Part shown: piece after piece, positions 1-8,478 of the stretch | Layout of the letters: each line of letters opens with the position of its first letter | Numbering within the stretch: position 1 is the stretch's first letter | NCBI GenBank assembly: GCA_001462235.1 | Contig: LIUI01000022.1 | Span: 1 to 56,762 of the forward strand | Reading direction: 5' to 3' | Source of the DNA: Fibrobacteria bacterium GUT307 | GTDB lineage: Bacteria; Fibrobacterota; Fibrobacteria; Fibrobacterales; Fibrobacteraceae | DNA: 56,762 nucleotides | Notes under the pieces: generated by a model | The model's database searches: none | What the model was told of the DNA's origin: nothing | Seen by the model: the letters and a program-made list of their open reading frames with translations, nothing else | Program-made: the position numbers and the translations under genes

Positions 1-1
1 A

Positions 2-313
2 AAATTGACCGAGAAACAAAAGACCTTTGTATATCAGAACGAAGCCGATGTTTTGAATGTTGCATTGTTTGGACATACAGCCGCTGAATGGCGCATGGCA
101 AATCCTGATAAAGAAAATAATACAAATGTCCGTGATTATGCCGATATCCATCATTTATTAGTTCTTGCGAATATGGAAAGTTACAATGCGCAAATGATAA
201 AAGACGGCCTGCCTCAACGCGACAGAATCCAGAAATTAAACGAAATGGCACGGTATCAGTTGCCGATTTTGTTGCAGACGAATGCACCGGTGATGTTGGG
301 TGATAAGAAGTAG
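2..313 (+). CDS. KilA-N domain-containing protein, C-terminal part (5'-truncated by window edge)
   Basis: The frame is open from the first bases of the window and ends in TAG, so only about the last 103 residues are present. The sequence LNVALFGHTAAEWRMANPDK, then NVRDYADIHHLLVLANMES and an LNEMARYQL segment, matches from memory the C-terminal region of KilA-N-domain proteins (LNVALFG-TAKEWR ... IRDYA ... LLVLSNLE). The DNA-binding KilA-N domain itself would lie upstream, outside the window. These proteins occur in phages and bacterial accessory regions. The role is unknown here. A TTG at position 5 is readable as a start, but it falls inside the domain, so a real start there is unlikely. Confidence 0.7.
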   Translation, partial: KLTEKQKTFVYQNEADVLNVALFGHTAAEWRMANPDKENNTNVRDYADIHHLLVLANMESYNAQMIKDGLPQRDRIQKLNEMARYQLPILLQTNAPVMLGDKK

Positions 314-366
314 GATCATAAGTGAATTTTGTATATTAACTTTGTCTCTAACAGGGGGGGTTAAAG

Positions 367-546
367 ATGTACATCACACCAGAGGATGCAGAGGAAATAA
401 CCAAAAATATAGAGCTGGCAAGCGAATTCTTGCGTTATCTAATAAAAAATCCATCTGAAATGGAAAAAATTCCAGATGGCAGTCAAATTACAATTTATAG
501 AAAATTTAAAAAAGCATCAACCGAAGTTAATGCTAAAGGATTTTAA
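367..546 (+). CDS. small protein, DUF5647-like (59 aa)
   Basis: This is an ATG-initiated frame of 59 codons. It reads as a helical N-terminus (EEITKNIELASEFLRYLIKN) followed by NPSEMEKIPDGSQITIY. That pattern, in which the chain stays helical, then NP-x-x-x-x-x-IPDG, then a beta strand, resembles the DUF5647 family from memory. Some members of that family lie near toxin-antitoxin genes. A TATATT hexamer at 332-337 and a run of seven G just before TTAAAG provide a possible promoter and ribosome binding site. The stop codon overlaps the stop of the convergent lipoprotein gene. Function is unknown. Confidence 0.5.
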   Translation: MYITPEDAEEITKNIELASEFLRYLIKNPSEMEKIPDGSQITIYRKFKKASTEVNAKGF

Positions 547-1400
547 TACGATACCTTACATGTTACTCCACTAGCAGTTATGTTAAAAGTAATTGTGGTA
601 GCACCAGCAAAGAGTATCGCATTAGTCTGAGTTTGCCAATCAGCTACCTCTAAATTAGTAGAAGAACCACTACCCAGAACGTAAGTTCCAATAGTTCTAC
701 TACTGCTTTGTGCTGGACTAATATAACATCTAAAGCTAGGAACAGCGCCAGCATTAACATTTACAGTATAACTACCCACAGGAAAGTCTGCTGCTGTTTC
801 AGTAATTACAGTAGGAGTACCACCCCCGCCCCCTTGCGAGGAACTACTGCTGCTGACGCCGTTAGAACTTGAGCTAGGTGCTGAGCTAGAGCTACTAGGT
901 GCGGATGAACTGGAACTTGGTACTACGCTAGAGCTGCTGGGTGTGGCTGAACTGGAACTTGATGGTTTGCTGGAGCTGCTGGGTGTGCTAGAGCTGGAGC
1001 TTGGTGTATTGCTAGAGCTACTGGGTGTGGTAGAGCTTGAGCTTTGATTTGGATTAGTGCTGGAGCTGCTTGGTGTGTTAGAACTGGAACTTTGATTTGG
1101 ATTAGTGCTAGAACTGCTAGGTGTGTTGTTGCTGCTACTGCTTTCCTCGCCGTTATTCTCGGATGAACTGCTATCATAATCTGGCTCGGAAGAGGAAGAA
1201 GGTTCTACCCTGCAATCAGGATCAGCATTGCACTTTATTATATATGTCCCTATGGTCATGTCTAGTGGATCATTTATGTCATCATACCCCTCAAAACTAT
1301 CACTGGTAATGTCTATCACCTCACCCTTGCCACAGGCAACTAAAAAGGCTAAAAAGGCCATGGCGGCCAAAAGAATGGAACAAAGACTGAACTTTTTCAT
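543..1400 (-). CDS. polyserine-linker lipoprotein
   Basis: The preferred start is the ATG at 1400, preceded by AGAGG, which gives MKKFSLCSILLAAMAFLAFLVAC. This is a signal peptide with a lipobox ending at Cys24 of a 285-residue protein. Residues about 60-190 are a low-complexity linker of SSSS blocks alternating with TP, NPNQ, AP and VP. Such linkers are typical of Fibrobacter surface proteins, where they separate the membrane anchor from a folded domain. The last 90 residues, from about TPTVITETAADFPVG, look like a compact beta-rich domain with one cysteine near each end (FRCY and TCKV). I do not recognise that domain. A longer frame up to 1460 has no signal peptide at its N-terminus and is not preferred. 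Confidence 0.7.
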   Translation of the reverse strand: MKKFSLCSILLAAMAFLAFLVACGKGEVIDITSDSFEGYDDINDPLDMTIGTYIIKCNADPDCRVEPSSSSEPDYDSSSSENNGEESSSSNNTPSSSSTNPNQSSSSNTPSSSSTNPNQSSSSTTPSSSSNTPSSSSSTPSSSSKPSSSSSATPSSSSVVPSSSSSAPSSSSSAPSSSSNGVSSSSSSQGGGGGTPTVITETAADFPVGSYTVNVNAGAVPSFRCYISPAQSSSRTIGTYVLGSGSSTNLEVADWQTQTNAILFAGATTITFNITASGVTCKVSY

Positions 1401-1464
1401 ATAAGGTACCTCTAAGGTAAATATACATTTTTTTTTGCAATATTTTCTGTTTTTTCCCAAAAAA

Positions 1465-3516
1465 CTACAATATCCCGCCGCAAATACTCAAAAAAATGTG
1501 ATTTTCGCTACGCTTTAATGAACTTTTCATGGAATAAACGAAATTCTGCCCAAATACTACATCAAAAGCATCTGTTTTTATGCGGATTTTTGGCTCCGCA
1601 AAAAGCCTCCTCGCACTAAACTCACTCCACGGGTTTGGCTCCCCGTCCTTTGCAAAACCACCTGTCAAAAATATGCCATTCCCCCGCCAATGCAAAGAAA
1701 GACCCGCAAATCCAAGCCCGTAAAGATGCGAAGAATTATCCGGAGTTTGCCAACCCTCCTGGTAAAGACCCATCCCCATCGCAAACCTGTAACGATTCTC
1801 CAGTGCAGGGTCATAGTAGCCCTCTATCCCGTAAATCTCGTCTGGCAAAAGCATCCTACCATGGGCACTCCTGCGGAAATTCGCACCGAATTCCGTGCCA
1901 CCACTAATAGAAATATAATCATTAAGCGGATGCGATATGCCAAGTTTGCCCTGAGTGTAAGCATAAAGCGGCAGGTTTTGCCCAGAAGAAGAAACAGAAA
2001 CCGCCCTAAAACCGCCCATAAACTCCGCCAAAAAACCATCGCTCGCAAACCACCTATCATAGCCCTCACTCTGCCAAAGCCACCTTGCGTATGGAAACAT
2101 CGAAGTCAAAGAAATGAACTCGTAATCCCTTACTTCCCTAAAATAATCATAGTCTATAACCAAATTGCCCTCATCGTCATAAATGTCAAATACGGGTTCT
2201 AAACTTACATAATAAGAAGCACCTGTTTTAACCTCCCTGCGTTCAATTTCAACGGCAATTTGCAAAACAGACTGTCTTTGCCCCAATGGCTTTTCAATGC
2301 CAAGAGTAATGCTCCTGCCGCTCTCTATTAGCAATCTGGCTTCTTCGTAAATCTTTTTTTGAAAAAAGGAAATTGGCTCATACTCAAAAACCTTCGCTTT
2401 CACAAAGAAATCACCATCTCTCATAAAAAATCGCTCAAAACGCAAATCCGGTTCTACCCCCTTGATTCCCTGCCCATAAAAAGCGGTTAAATTCAAATTA
2501 TAACCAAATTGATTAATAAAACGAAAATTAATATCTGCCGCCGCATTGATGCCCAAAAGCGTACCGCCAAAAGCGTAAAAAGAAAGCGAAAGCAAAGGGC
2601 TGCTTTCTGCATTTATCTGCAAAAAAGAACCCGTATCCAAAACCAATTTTAAACTTTGATAAGAAGCATCTTCCTGTAAATTCAGCAAAAAATTGCGAAC
2701 ACCCAAAATACCCGTATCCCCAGGATTCCAAAAGCTCTCCAAATGCCCCTGGTACTCAGCAGAAACGCTATCAAAAACCGGATGATAAAGAAAGCGGGGC
2801 TTGGGTAGCTGGGACTCTTCATAAATTTTAGACTTGATTTTGGCTAAAACACTGCGCTTGCCTTGCACCGCATGAACCCCAGCTTCAAAAAGCGAATCTG
2901 AATTTGGCTTTGAATGTGGGCGAAAAACAACCAAACTGGAATCCTGGCTCCATAATTTATACTGATAACGCTCCGCAGCGGTGCCGTTTGTATCGCGCAA
3001 AGCTATAAGGGTAGATAGCAAAGCAAGCCTCCCCTGCTCCGGCGGGAACGGATAAAGTTCTTCCACTTCTCTAAAGGGCACTCTTGTTCCGGGTTCGGAA
3101 CGCCAGATAGCTTCTTGAACTATTAAATCAAAAAAAATCTGCCCAAAATAGGGTTTGCTTTCGTCTATTTCAAGCGGGGAGGGTTTGCCGTCTTCTGTGT
3201 GCTTTATAAGCCATGATTTTTGCCATAAAGTGGAATTTTGAGGCTCTTTTGCCCGTGGCAAGGAGTCCCAAGACTTAACAAGCTCCCTTATTTGCCCCGA
3301 ATTCCAGCCCGCGCTCCACAAAGCACCCACAAAACTCCCCCAATCCTTGCCTATTACGCTATCTATATCTATTTGCAATCTTTCTATTTCGCTCAAAACC
3401 CCCAAATGGTATTCTATGGAGGAAAAATCACCGGATATGTATAAAACTGCAGTTTCTTCTGCAAAAATGCTTACGTGAAATAAAAACATTAAGAGTAGGG
3501 AATATTTTTTTAACAT
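1465..3516 (-). CDS. patatin-like outer-membrane protein, catalytically degenerate
   Basis: This 683-residue protein starts [19 protein letters not shown], a signal peptide. The next 80 residues follow the patatin fold ([20 protein letters not shown], then [18 protein letters not shown]). The oxyanion motif GGGxRG reads SGDFSS, and the nucleophile motif GTSxG reads GKDWG, so the catalytic serine is absent. The C-terminal 350 residues are rich in alternating aromatic strands and end in a hydrophobic strand. This is consistent with a beta-barrel as in PlpD-type patatins. The start at 3516 lies 6 nt after TATCTT with no Shine-Dalgarno sequence, a pattern repeated in this window. It is probably a surface or secreted structural pseudoenzyme; the barrel is inferred. 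Confidence 0.6.
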   Translation of the reverse strand: MLKKYSLLLMFLFHVSIFAEETAVLYISGDFSSIEYHLGVLSEIERLQIDIDSVIGKDWGSFVGALWSAGWNSGQIRELVKSWDSLPRAKEPQNSTLWQKSWLIKHTEDGKPSPLEIDESKPYFGQIFFDLIVQEAIWRSEPGTRVPFREVEELYPFPPEQGRLALLSTLIALRDTNGTAAERYQYKLWSQDSSLVVFRPHSKPNSDSLFEAGVHAVQGKRSVLAKIKSKIYEESQLPKPRFLYHPVFDSVSAEYQGHLESFWNPGDTGILGVRNFLLNLQEDASYQSLKLVLDTGSFLQINAESSPLLSLSFYAFGGTLLGINAAADINFRFINQFGYNLNLTAFYGQGIKGVEPDLRFERFFMRDGDFFVKAKVFEYEPISFFQKKIYEEARLLIESGRSITLGIEKPLGQRQSVLQIAVEIERREVKTGASYYVSLEPVFDIYDDEGNLVIDYDYFREVRDYEFISLTSMFPYARWLWQSEGYDRWFASDGFLAEFMGGFRAVSVSSSGQNLPLYAYTQGKLGISHPLNDYISISGGTEFGANFRRSAHGRMLLPDEIYGIEGYYDPALENRYRFAMGMGLYQEGWQTPDNSSHLYGLGFAGLSLHWRGNGIFLTGGFAKDGEPNPWSEFSARRLFAEPKIRIKTDAFDVVFGQNFVYSMKSSLKRSENHIFLSICGGIL

Positions 3517-3534
3517 CAAAGGAAGATAGAAAAC

Positions 3535-3570
3535 TTGACACAGCGTCAAAATTTTTCTATATTTAGTGCC
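3535..3570 (+). promoter_or_regulatory. promoter of rpmE2, leaderless
   Basis: TTGACA at 3535-3540, a 17-nt spacer and TATATT at 3558-3563 form a near-consensus sigma-70 promoter. The ATG at 3571 follows the -10 box by 7 nt, so transcription should begin at or next to the start codon. There is no Shine-Dalgarno sequence. The divergent patatin-like gene has its own -10 element (TATCTT on the minus strand, 3523-3528) just upstream, and the two promoters overlap. Confidence 0.75.
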
Positions 3571-3873
3571 ATGAAAGAAGGAATTCACCCAGAGTATCGT
3601 AAAACCGTGTTTGTTGATGCCAACACGGGCAAGGAGTTTTTAACTCGCAGCACAAAAGTTTCTAACGAAAAACGCACCATAAAAGGCGAAGAATATCAAG
3701 TTATCACCCTAGAAATAACTTCAGATACCCACCCCTTTTGGACCGGCAAAATGCACCATTTGGACACTGCAGGCCGCATAGACCGCTTTAACAAGCGTTT
3801 TGGCGGGCAAATAGTGGGTGCAAAACGCAAAACCCGCAAAGCGGTTGCAAACGAAGAAAGTGAAGAAACTTAA
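3571..3873 (+). CDS. rpmE2: 50S ribosomal protein L31 type B
   Basis: [20 protein letters not shown] begins a 100-residue protein. Together with the HPFWTGK motif and the FNKRFG segment it is characteristic of bL31. The zinc-binding cysteines of the C+ form are absent, so this is the C-minus (type B) form. Type B paralogues elsewhere are often used under zinc limitation. The C-terminal tail is a basic then acidic extension ([15 protein letters not shown]). The start at 3571 is fixed by family alignment and by a strong promoter 7 nt upstream. The 36 bases before it in the same frame belong to the promoter. Confidence 0.93.
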   Translation: MKEGIHPEYRKTVFVDANTGKEFLTRSTKVSNEKRTIKGEEYQVITLEITSDTHPFWTGKMHHLDTAGRIDRFNKRFGGQIVGAKRKTRKAVANEESEET

Positions 3874-3881
3874 AAATACCC

Positions 3882-3910
3882 TTGACAAAGTGGTATTTGT
3901 TTTCTATCTT
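3882..3910 (+). promoter_or_regulatory. promoter of tRNA-Gly
   Basis: TTGACA at 3882-3887, a 17-nt spacer and TATCTT at 3905-3910 sit 16 nt before the mature tRNA 5' end. The hexamer and its TTTTC preface are the same as in the protein-coding promoters of this window. Confidence 0.7.
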
Positions 3911-3926
3911 TGTATAGTAACTCCAA

Positions 3927-3999
3927 GCGAGAATAGCTCAGTTGGTAGAGCATAACCTTGCCAAGGTTAGGGTCGGGGGTTCGAGTCTCCTTTCTCGCT
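3927..3999 (+). tRNA. tRNA-Gly (GCC)
   Basis: The acceptor arms GCGAGAA (3927-3933) and TTCTCGC (3992-3998) pair fully, followed by discriminator T. The D arm is GCTCAGTTGGTAGAGC. The anticodon stem-loop TAACC-TTGCCAA-GGTTA gives anticodon GCC. The T loop is TTCGAGT, closed by a G-rich stem with two G-U pairs. CCA is not encoded. A MerR-like gene begins within a few bases of the 3' end. Confidence 0.95.
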
Positions 4000-4002
4000 C
4001 TT

Positions 4003-4344
4003 TTGAAATACGGACAAGTAGAAACAGAAAAATTGCATTTTTCGAGCGGCGAGGCCGCCGAACTGGTTGGCGTTTCCATTGACGTTTTGCTTTCTTGGGA
4101 AAAAGAATTCCCATCCTTAAACCCACAAAAAAACAAAAACGGCAAAAGAATTTACCGCCAAAATGATATTGAAATCGCAAAACAGATAAAAGAAGGCAGC
4201 AGTAGGGGCGTTGCCTGCAACGCCCCTACTGCTCGCAACGCCCCTACTACCAAAAAAACAAAAATCAAAAAACACACAAGCAACAATGAACTTCTGCTAA
4301 AAATCAGAAATAACCTGCAAAATGCTTTGAATAAGATTAAGTAG
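4003..4344 (+). CDS. MerR-family transcriptional regulator
   Basis: The HTH region reads FSSGEAAELVGVSIDVLLSW, then EKEFPSLNPQKNKNGKRIYR and QNDIEI. This is a MerR-type winged helix of the WEREFP-LxPxRxxxGxRxY subclass. The C-terminal half is basic and short (113 residues in all), with no effector domain. Residues about 67-80 (SSRGVACNAPTARNAPTT) are encoded by a palindromic repeat and a second half-copy of it. The stop TAG comes from another arm of the repeat at 4341. No ATG fits. TTG at 4003, three bases after the tRNA-Gly, or TTG at 4033 are the possible starts, neither with a Shine-Dalgarno sequence. The gene is therefore probably co-transcribed with the tRNA. Confidence 0.7.
   Translation: MKYGQVETEKLHFSSGEAAELVGVSIDVLLSWEKEFPSLNPQKNKNGKRIYRQNDIEIAKQIKEGSSRGVACNAPTARNAPTTKKTKIKKHTSNNELLLKIRNNLQNALNKIK
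4201..4248. repeat. palindromic element A, copy 1 plus half-copy
   Basis: A perfect inverted repeat with 13-nt arms GTAGGGGCGTTGC and GCAACGCCCCTAC and a CT centre occupies 4202-4229. A second GCAACGCCCCTACT arm lies at 4235-4248, and a lone GTAGGGGCG arm at 4341-4349 supplies the merR stop codon. The element lies inside the merR reading frame and is translated. Other copies are at 10334-10361 and 41051-41086. Confidence 0.85.
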
Positions 4345-4431
4345 GGGCGAAAATGTATTTTTCCTATTTTCCGGATGCAAATTAAGCAGTGCTATAGATT
4401 TGACGGAAGTATTCCGTTGGGTGGACAATAA

Positions 4432-4653
4432 TTAAATTTTGCTATTGTAATCTTCTATGGACATATCAATATCTTTGAGAATTTTTCGCACTAATGTTCT
4501 ATCTAAATCTGTTGAATGCATTGGAACTATCGTTGTACGTCCATCGGCATGCCGATAAAAACGATGGCTACCCTTTTGCCTTATGGCGATAAATCCCTCA
4601 TTTTCCAATAGCTTGCACATTTGGATGCTTGTAATAATCTTCAATTTACTCAC
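4432..4653 (-). CDS. hicA: HicA family toxin
   Basis: This 73-residue protein has the HicA/YcfA double-stranded RNA-binding fold. It reads SIQMCKLLENEGFIAIRQKG, then SHRFYRHADGRTTIVPMHST, with the histidine of the GSHRFY motif that is catalytic in mRNA-cleaving HicA toxins. It begins with GTG at 4653, overlapping the hicB stop in a GTGA arrangement, so the two are translationally coupled. It should be the toxin of a type II toxin-antitoxin pair. The family is slightly larger than the minimal 60-residue HicA. Confidence 0.88.
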   Translation of the reverse strand: MSKLKIITSIQMCKLLENEGFIAIRQKGSHRFYRHADGRTTIVPMHSTDLDRTLVRKILKDIDMSIEDYNSKI

Positions 4654-4865
4654 AACGCGACTTCCATTTGTTGTACACCTACAAAATTGGCGATTATTGG
4701 CGTGTCGTTCATAACTTCAAGACAGAGTTCAATAACCTCATGGGTTTTTTCCAGCAACTCCGGTATAGTACTTGCCTGTGTATAGCAACTTTTTAAAGCA
4801 GGAACAGTAGCGATATAAGCACCATCTTCGCCTTGCTCAATTAAGACCGTAAATTTGTGGGCCAT
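4650..4865 (-). CDS. hicB: HicB family antitoxin
   Basis: The 71-residue protein MAHKFTVLIEQGEDGAYIAT with PALKSCYTQASTIPELL matches the partial RNase H fold of HicB antitoxins. The C-terminal DNA-binding helix-turn-helix or ribbon-helix-helix of longer HicB proteins is missing, so autoregulation cannot be read from the sequence. AAGGAGTATAAC immediately before the ATG is a strong ribosome binding site. A longer in-frame extension to 4958 is rejected because it enters ackA. The antitoxin comes first in the operon, the reverse of the common hicA-hicB order. Confidence 0.85.
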   Translation of the reverse strand: MAHKFTVLIEQGEDGAYIATVPALKSCYTQASTIPELLEKTHEVIELCLEVMNDTPIIANFVGVQQMEVAL

Positions 4866-4944
4866 GTTATACTCCTTAAGTTTAAGATAACCGTCTATTC
4901 GGTAATATAATAAATTTTTTCTCACTGTAGTATGAAAAAATATT

Positions 4945-6054
4945 TTATGGGACAACAATGACTTCTTCCGTATCCGTGGCTATCATGAGTTCTTCGTTTG
5001 TTGGCACAATTAGAACTTGCATTTTGAAAATTTCAAGATGAGACAGGATTTTTTTGCGAATAGGCTCGGAATTTTCGCCTATGCCTCCGGTAAAAACAAG
5101 GGCATCCAGATTTGGGAGCGCAGGCATTAAAGAGGCTATTTCTTTTGCTGCGCGGTAGCAGAAAACTTCTATTGCTATTTTTGCACCTTCTTCGCCATTC
5201 TCTGCATTTTCCAAAAGAATACGCATATCGCTTGAAATCCCGCTAAGCCCCAAAAGCCCGCTCTTTTTATTGAACAGATTATTTAGCTTTTCAAAATCAT
5301 AACCCAAAGACCTATTTAAATGAAGCACTATTCCCGGGTCTATTGAACCGCACCTGGTTCCCATTACCATGCCTTCTAATGGGGTTAAACCCAAGGTTGT
5401 ATCTGCAGATTCCCCGAATTTCACTGCGGCAGCAGAGCATCCGTTCCCCAAATGGGCTATTATAAGGCACAATTCTTTTGGGCTTTTTTTCAAAAGTTCT
5501 GCGGTTTTTTTGGTCACAAAGCGGAAGGAAGAACCGTGAAAACCATAACGCCTAACTTTATGCTCCTTGTAAAGATAGTAAGGAAGCCCGTAAAGATAGG
5601 CGTGGTTTGGGATGCTCTGGTGAAAAGCGGTATCAAATACAGCCACCTGCGGAAGTTCCGGAAAATTCTTTTTGGCAGCGGCTATGCCTTGCAAATTAGG
5701 CGGATTGTGCAGGGGCGCAAGCAGGGAATTCTCTTCTATGGTTTTTAAAACTTCGCTGTCTATTAAAACGGATTTTGAAAATTTTTCACCGCCATGCACA
5801 ACCCTATGCCCCACGGCTGCAATATCCCTGTCTTCGCCCACTTCCTTAAAGAAATTCTGTATATAATCAAGGGCTTGGCTATGGTTTGGGGCATTGATTT
5901 TTGTTTTAAAACTTTCTTCTCCCTTTTTAGCCTTAAAGCTAGCGCCAAGGCCTATTTCTTCTACCACGCCGCTTACAGAAGCCTCACCGCTCCGGGTATC
6001 CACAACCGCAAACTTCACCGAAGACGAACCGCAATTAAGAACTAAAACTCTCAT
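4945..6054 (-). CDS. ackA: acetate kinase
   Basis: MRVLVLNCGSSSVKFAVVD is the conserved N-terminus of acetate kinases. GHRVVHGG, FDTAFHQ, YGFHGSS, ILAHLGNG-like (IIAHLGNGCS), GTRCGSIDPG and FTGGIGEN follow in the usual order. The enzyme interconverts acetyl phosphate and acetate with ATP formation, the last step of acetate fermentation, which fits a fermentative gut bacterium. At 369 residues it is about 30 shorter than typical enzymes. The gene stands alone: no pta is present. The start lies 6 nt after TACATT without a Shine-Dalgarno sequence and is divergent from the next gene. Confidence 0.95.
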   Translation of the reverse strand: MRVLVLNCGSSSVKFAVVDTRSGEASVSGVVEEIGLGASFKAKKGEESFKTKINAPNHSQALDYIQNFFKEVGEDRDIAAVGHRVVHGGEKFSKSVLIDSEVLKTIEENSLLAPLHNPPNLQGIAAAKKNFPELPQVAVFDTAFHQSIPNHAYLYGLPYYLYKEHKVRRYGFHGSSFRFVTKKTAELLKKSPKELCLIIAHLGNGCSAAAVKFGESADTTLGLTPLEGMVMGTRCGSIDPGIVLHLNRSLGYDFEKLNNLFNKKSGLLGLSGISSDMRILLENAENGEEGAKIAIEVFCYRAAKEIASLMPALPNLDALVFTGGIGENSEPIRKKILSHLEIFKMQVLIVPTNEELMIATDTEEVIVVP

Positions 6055-6090
6055 ACGTGGAATGTAGAAATTTCTATATTACTTCCCCAC
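6055..6090. promoter_or_regulatory. divergent leaderless promoters, ackA / 6091 gene
   Basis: The minus-strand -10 (TACATT, 6061-6066) and plus-strand -10 (TATATT, 6075-6080) are separated by 8 bp. The centre is the 12-bp palindrome TAGAAATTTCTA at 6065-6076. The start codons are 6 nt (ackA) and 10 nt downstream. Because each core promoter lies in the other's upstream region, polymerase binding should be mutually exclusive. The same geometry recurs at 21722-21757. Confidence 0.65.
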
Positions 6091-7683
6091 ATGATTAAAA
6101 GCTTGCAATCCATTCAAGAGCATATTAAAAATGCGCCAGGGGCTTATTTGAGCCGATTACGCACTAAATTCACGCAAAAAAGCGGCCTTGTGCAGAATTC
6201 AAAAATATATAGCGAACTTTGCAGCGAAATTTTGAATGAAGAAAGGCTGCAAAAATGGATGCAAAAAAGAAATGAGTGGGAAATACAAGCTCTGTTTTTG
6301 ATTTACGCCAGCCAAAGCAGAGGGCTGCATTTTAAGGAACTGGAGCGCAACCTAGAAACAGACCCAAAATCGCTCACCGCCTTTTTAAACGAAGCTGCAA
6401 AAGAGATGTTTATATGGTCTGCAAAATGCCAGGGTGCGCAGGTATATTACGGCTTTGCAGATTTTGAGAACTTTATTTTGATATTCAAAAACGAAGAAAC
6501 ATCAGATTCCATTGCCTGGATTTCTAACGAGAAAAAGGCAGAATTGCACTTGTCGTTTTTGCTCTCCAAAATACAGCTAGGCAAAATTTCCATTAAAAAA
6601 AATGATTCCATTAGCCACTTTGCAAAAAAACACATCAACGAAATTTTCTGCAAAAACAAAAATCTCGATAACCCAATTACAGAAGACTACATCCAAATAC
6701 TCTTTTCCTTTTTAATTTCAGAAAAATGGGTTTCAAAAAACGAAGACAGCGGAACCTTGAAATTGCTTGCCCCTGCTTATGATTTTTTGCGAGATAACGG
6801 ATTTAGGCTTTTTTCCGAATTTTTCTTTTGGTGGGAACGCGAAAGATTCCATGACAAAAACGACTTATTGAAACTCCTTAAATTTTTTGAAAAACCGGTT
6901 AACGTATTAAATGCAGCATGGCTATTTTGGCCCCACGATACCTATTCAAGGCTACCCAAAAACAAAACCGCCATATCTTGGCAATATTTGCCAAAACCGC
7001 TCAGAGAACTCTGGATTTTGGGAATACTCAAAATGCAAATCAAAAAAAGGCAGGTTTTACTCTTTTCCCTTTCTGAATTTGGCGAAAGCATTTTATTTGC
7101 CAAAAAGCCAAAGGAAAATTTAACGGAACCAATTGTAGCGAGCAGTTCCAACTTTGAATGGCTTTTATCGCAGAATAACGGGGCCTTCAGAATTTTTCAA
7201 ATGTCTTGCTTTGCACGGGCAAAAAACGAAGAGGAACTTTTACGCTTTGCTTTTAGCAAGGAATCCTTTTTAGAGGGCTTGCGTTCCAAACTCCCAGACG
7301 ATTATGTTCAGGATTTTTTGTCTTGGAATAAAGCCGTGCCTAATGTAGCCAATGCCTTAAACGAATGGTTCCATATATACAGCGATTCGTCCATTGATTC
7401 TATATGTGTTTTGCGTGTAAGAAATGCAAATAAAATTGAGGAACTTTTAGCATATAAGCCCTTTTTAGCCTGCGTAGAAGAGGTGATTCCCAACTGGGGT
7501 TTTATTATCAAAGCAGAAAATGAGAAAAAAATCAGAGGAATACTAATACATTTTTCTTTGGAACCCTATTCTTCCATTCCGGATAAAAGCAAAAGGGAAC
7601 CCTTGCTCAACATGCTGGAAATAGAGTCTTTTAAACTGCCCTACCCTATTCCGGAAGGCGGCGATGTTCTTTTTGCAATTTGA
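6091..7683 (+). CDS. helicase-associated (XPB/Ssl2 N-terminal type) domain protein
   Basis: This 530-residue protein is soluble and rich in Lys, Glu and Phe. The N-terminal part (EERLQKWMQKRNEWEIQAL, then FLIYASQSRGLHFKELERNL) and the C-terminal part (SICVLRVRNANKIEELLAYK, then PFLACVEEVIPNWGFIIKAE) resemble the Helicase_C_3 / XPB-Ssl2 N-terminal domain family from memory. There is no Walker A or DEAH box, so it is not itself a helicase. A role in DNA or RNA metabolism is possible but unproven. Its 3' end overlaps the convergent histidine kinase gene by 38 bp. It appears to be transcribed alone. Confidence 0.5.
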   Translation: MIKSLQSIQEHIKNAPGAYLSRLRTKFTQKSGLVQNSKIYSELCSEILNEERLQKWMQKRNEWEIQALFLIYASQSRGLHFKELERNLETDPKSLTAFLNEAAKEMFIWSAKCQGAQVYYGFADFENFILIFKNEETSDSIAWISNEKKAELHLSFLLSKIQLGKISIKKNDSISHFAKKHINEIFCKNKNLDNPITEDYIQILFSFLISEKWVSKNEDSGTLKLLAPAYDFLRDNGFRLFSEFFFWWERERFHDKNDLLKLLKFFEKPVNVLNAAWLFWPHDTYSRLPKNKTAISWQYLPKPLRELWILGILKMQIKKRQVLLFSLSEFGESILFAKKPKENLTEPIVASSSNFEWLLSQNNGAFRIFQMSCFARAKNEEELLRFAFSKESFLEGLRSKLPDDYVQDFLSWNKAVPNVANALNEWFHIYSDSSIDSICVLRVRNANKIEELLAYKPFLACVEEVIPNWGFIIKAENEKKIRGILIHFSLEPYSSIPDKSKREPLLNMLEIESFKLPYPIPEGGDVLFAI

Positions 7684-8476
7684 TGCAAAAAGCCGTGCCT
7701 TTGCCGGGCGTGCTTTCCACTGAAATTTCGCCATCGTGCAAATCAACTATTTTTTTTGCGATGGCAAGCCCCAAGCCGGTGCCTTGCTCTTTTGTTGTGA
7801 AAAAAGGCGTAAATATGTTTTTCAAATATTCCGGCTCAATGCCGCAGCCTGTGTCTGCAACCGTTATTTCTGCAATACCATTATTTAAGGATATGCTTAC
7901 GGAAATTTTGCCTTCTGTTTCTATTGCCTGAATTCCGTTGATAAGCAGGTTTAGCATCACTTGCTGCAATCTTTCGCTGTCAATTTTTGCACTCAAAGGT
8001 TCTGCCGGAAAATTGCGTTCTATTTGGACGTTCTTTTTTTCCTTTTCAATTTCAATTTCTGCATGTGCTAAAATTGCATCTGCCCAAGCTACTAAATCGG
8101 TTTCTTGTTTTTGCAAATTTGTTTTTCTGGTATAAACAAGCAAGTTGCTCACTATTTTATTTAAGCTGGAAATTCCGCCTATTATTTTATCCACATATTT
8201 TCGCTTAGGGTCTTCCGGGGGTATGCTTCTTGCCAGCAAACCTGCATAACCGCCTATGCCGCTAAGAGGGTTTCTTATTTCATGGGCAACTGTTGCAGCC
8301 ATTTCTCCCAAAGCGCTCAAAACCCTGCTTTGCTGCACCTCTTCTTGCATTTTTTTCAACTCTTCTGTTTGCAATTCCAGAGCCTTGTATGCAAGCTCAA
8401 GTTCCCCGGATTGCGCCAAAAACCGCTCCATTACCGTAGCGAGTTCGTTTATAAGTTCTTCTTGGGATTTTTGCAA
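7646..8476 (-). CDS. sensor histidine kinase (NtrB/AtoS-like)
   Basis: The 276-residue cytoplasmic protein has an N-terminal coiled coil (residues about 1-50), then the H box MAATVAHEIRNPLSGIGGYA with His about 66. The N box (LLINGIQAI), G1 box (VADTGCGIEP), F box (FTPFFTTK) and G2 box (GTGLGLAIAKKI) follow. It has no sensor, PAS or membrane segment of its own, so it must receive its signal through a partner. This layout resembles FlrB and NtrB. It starts with TTG at 8476, two bases after the stop of the upstream coiled-coil gene and next to GAGGTAAGG. No response regulator lies beside it. Confidence 0.88.
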   Translation of the reverse strand: MQKSQEELINELATVMERFLAQSGELELAYKALELQTEELKKMQEEVQQSRVLSALGEMAATVAHEIRNPLSGIGGYAGLLARSIPPEDPKRKYVDKIIGGISSLNKIVSNLLVYTRKTNLQKQETDLVAWADAILAHAEIEIEKEKKNVQIERNFPAEPLSAKIDSERLQQVMLNLLINGIQAIETEGKISVSISLNNGIAEITVADTGCGIEPEYLKNIFTPFFTTKEQGTGLGLAIAKKIVDLHDGEISVESTPGKGTAFCIKLQKEHRRLPE

Positions 8477-8478
8477 CC

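Noticed and set aside
923-1177. Minus-strand frame within the polyserine lipoprotein
   Set aside because: Out-of-frame shadow of a low-complexity repeat, rich in His, Ala and Pro.
4201-4248. CRISPR-like repeat cluster near the merR gene
   Set aside because: Only one full palindrome and one half-copy, no regular spacers and no cas genes; it is a palindromic repeat.
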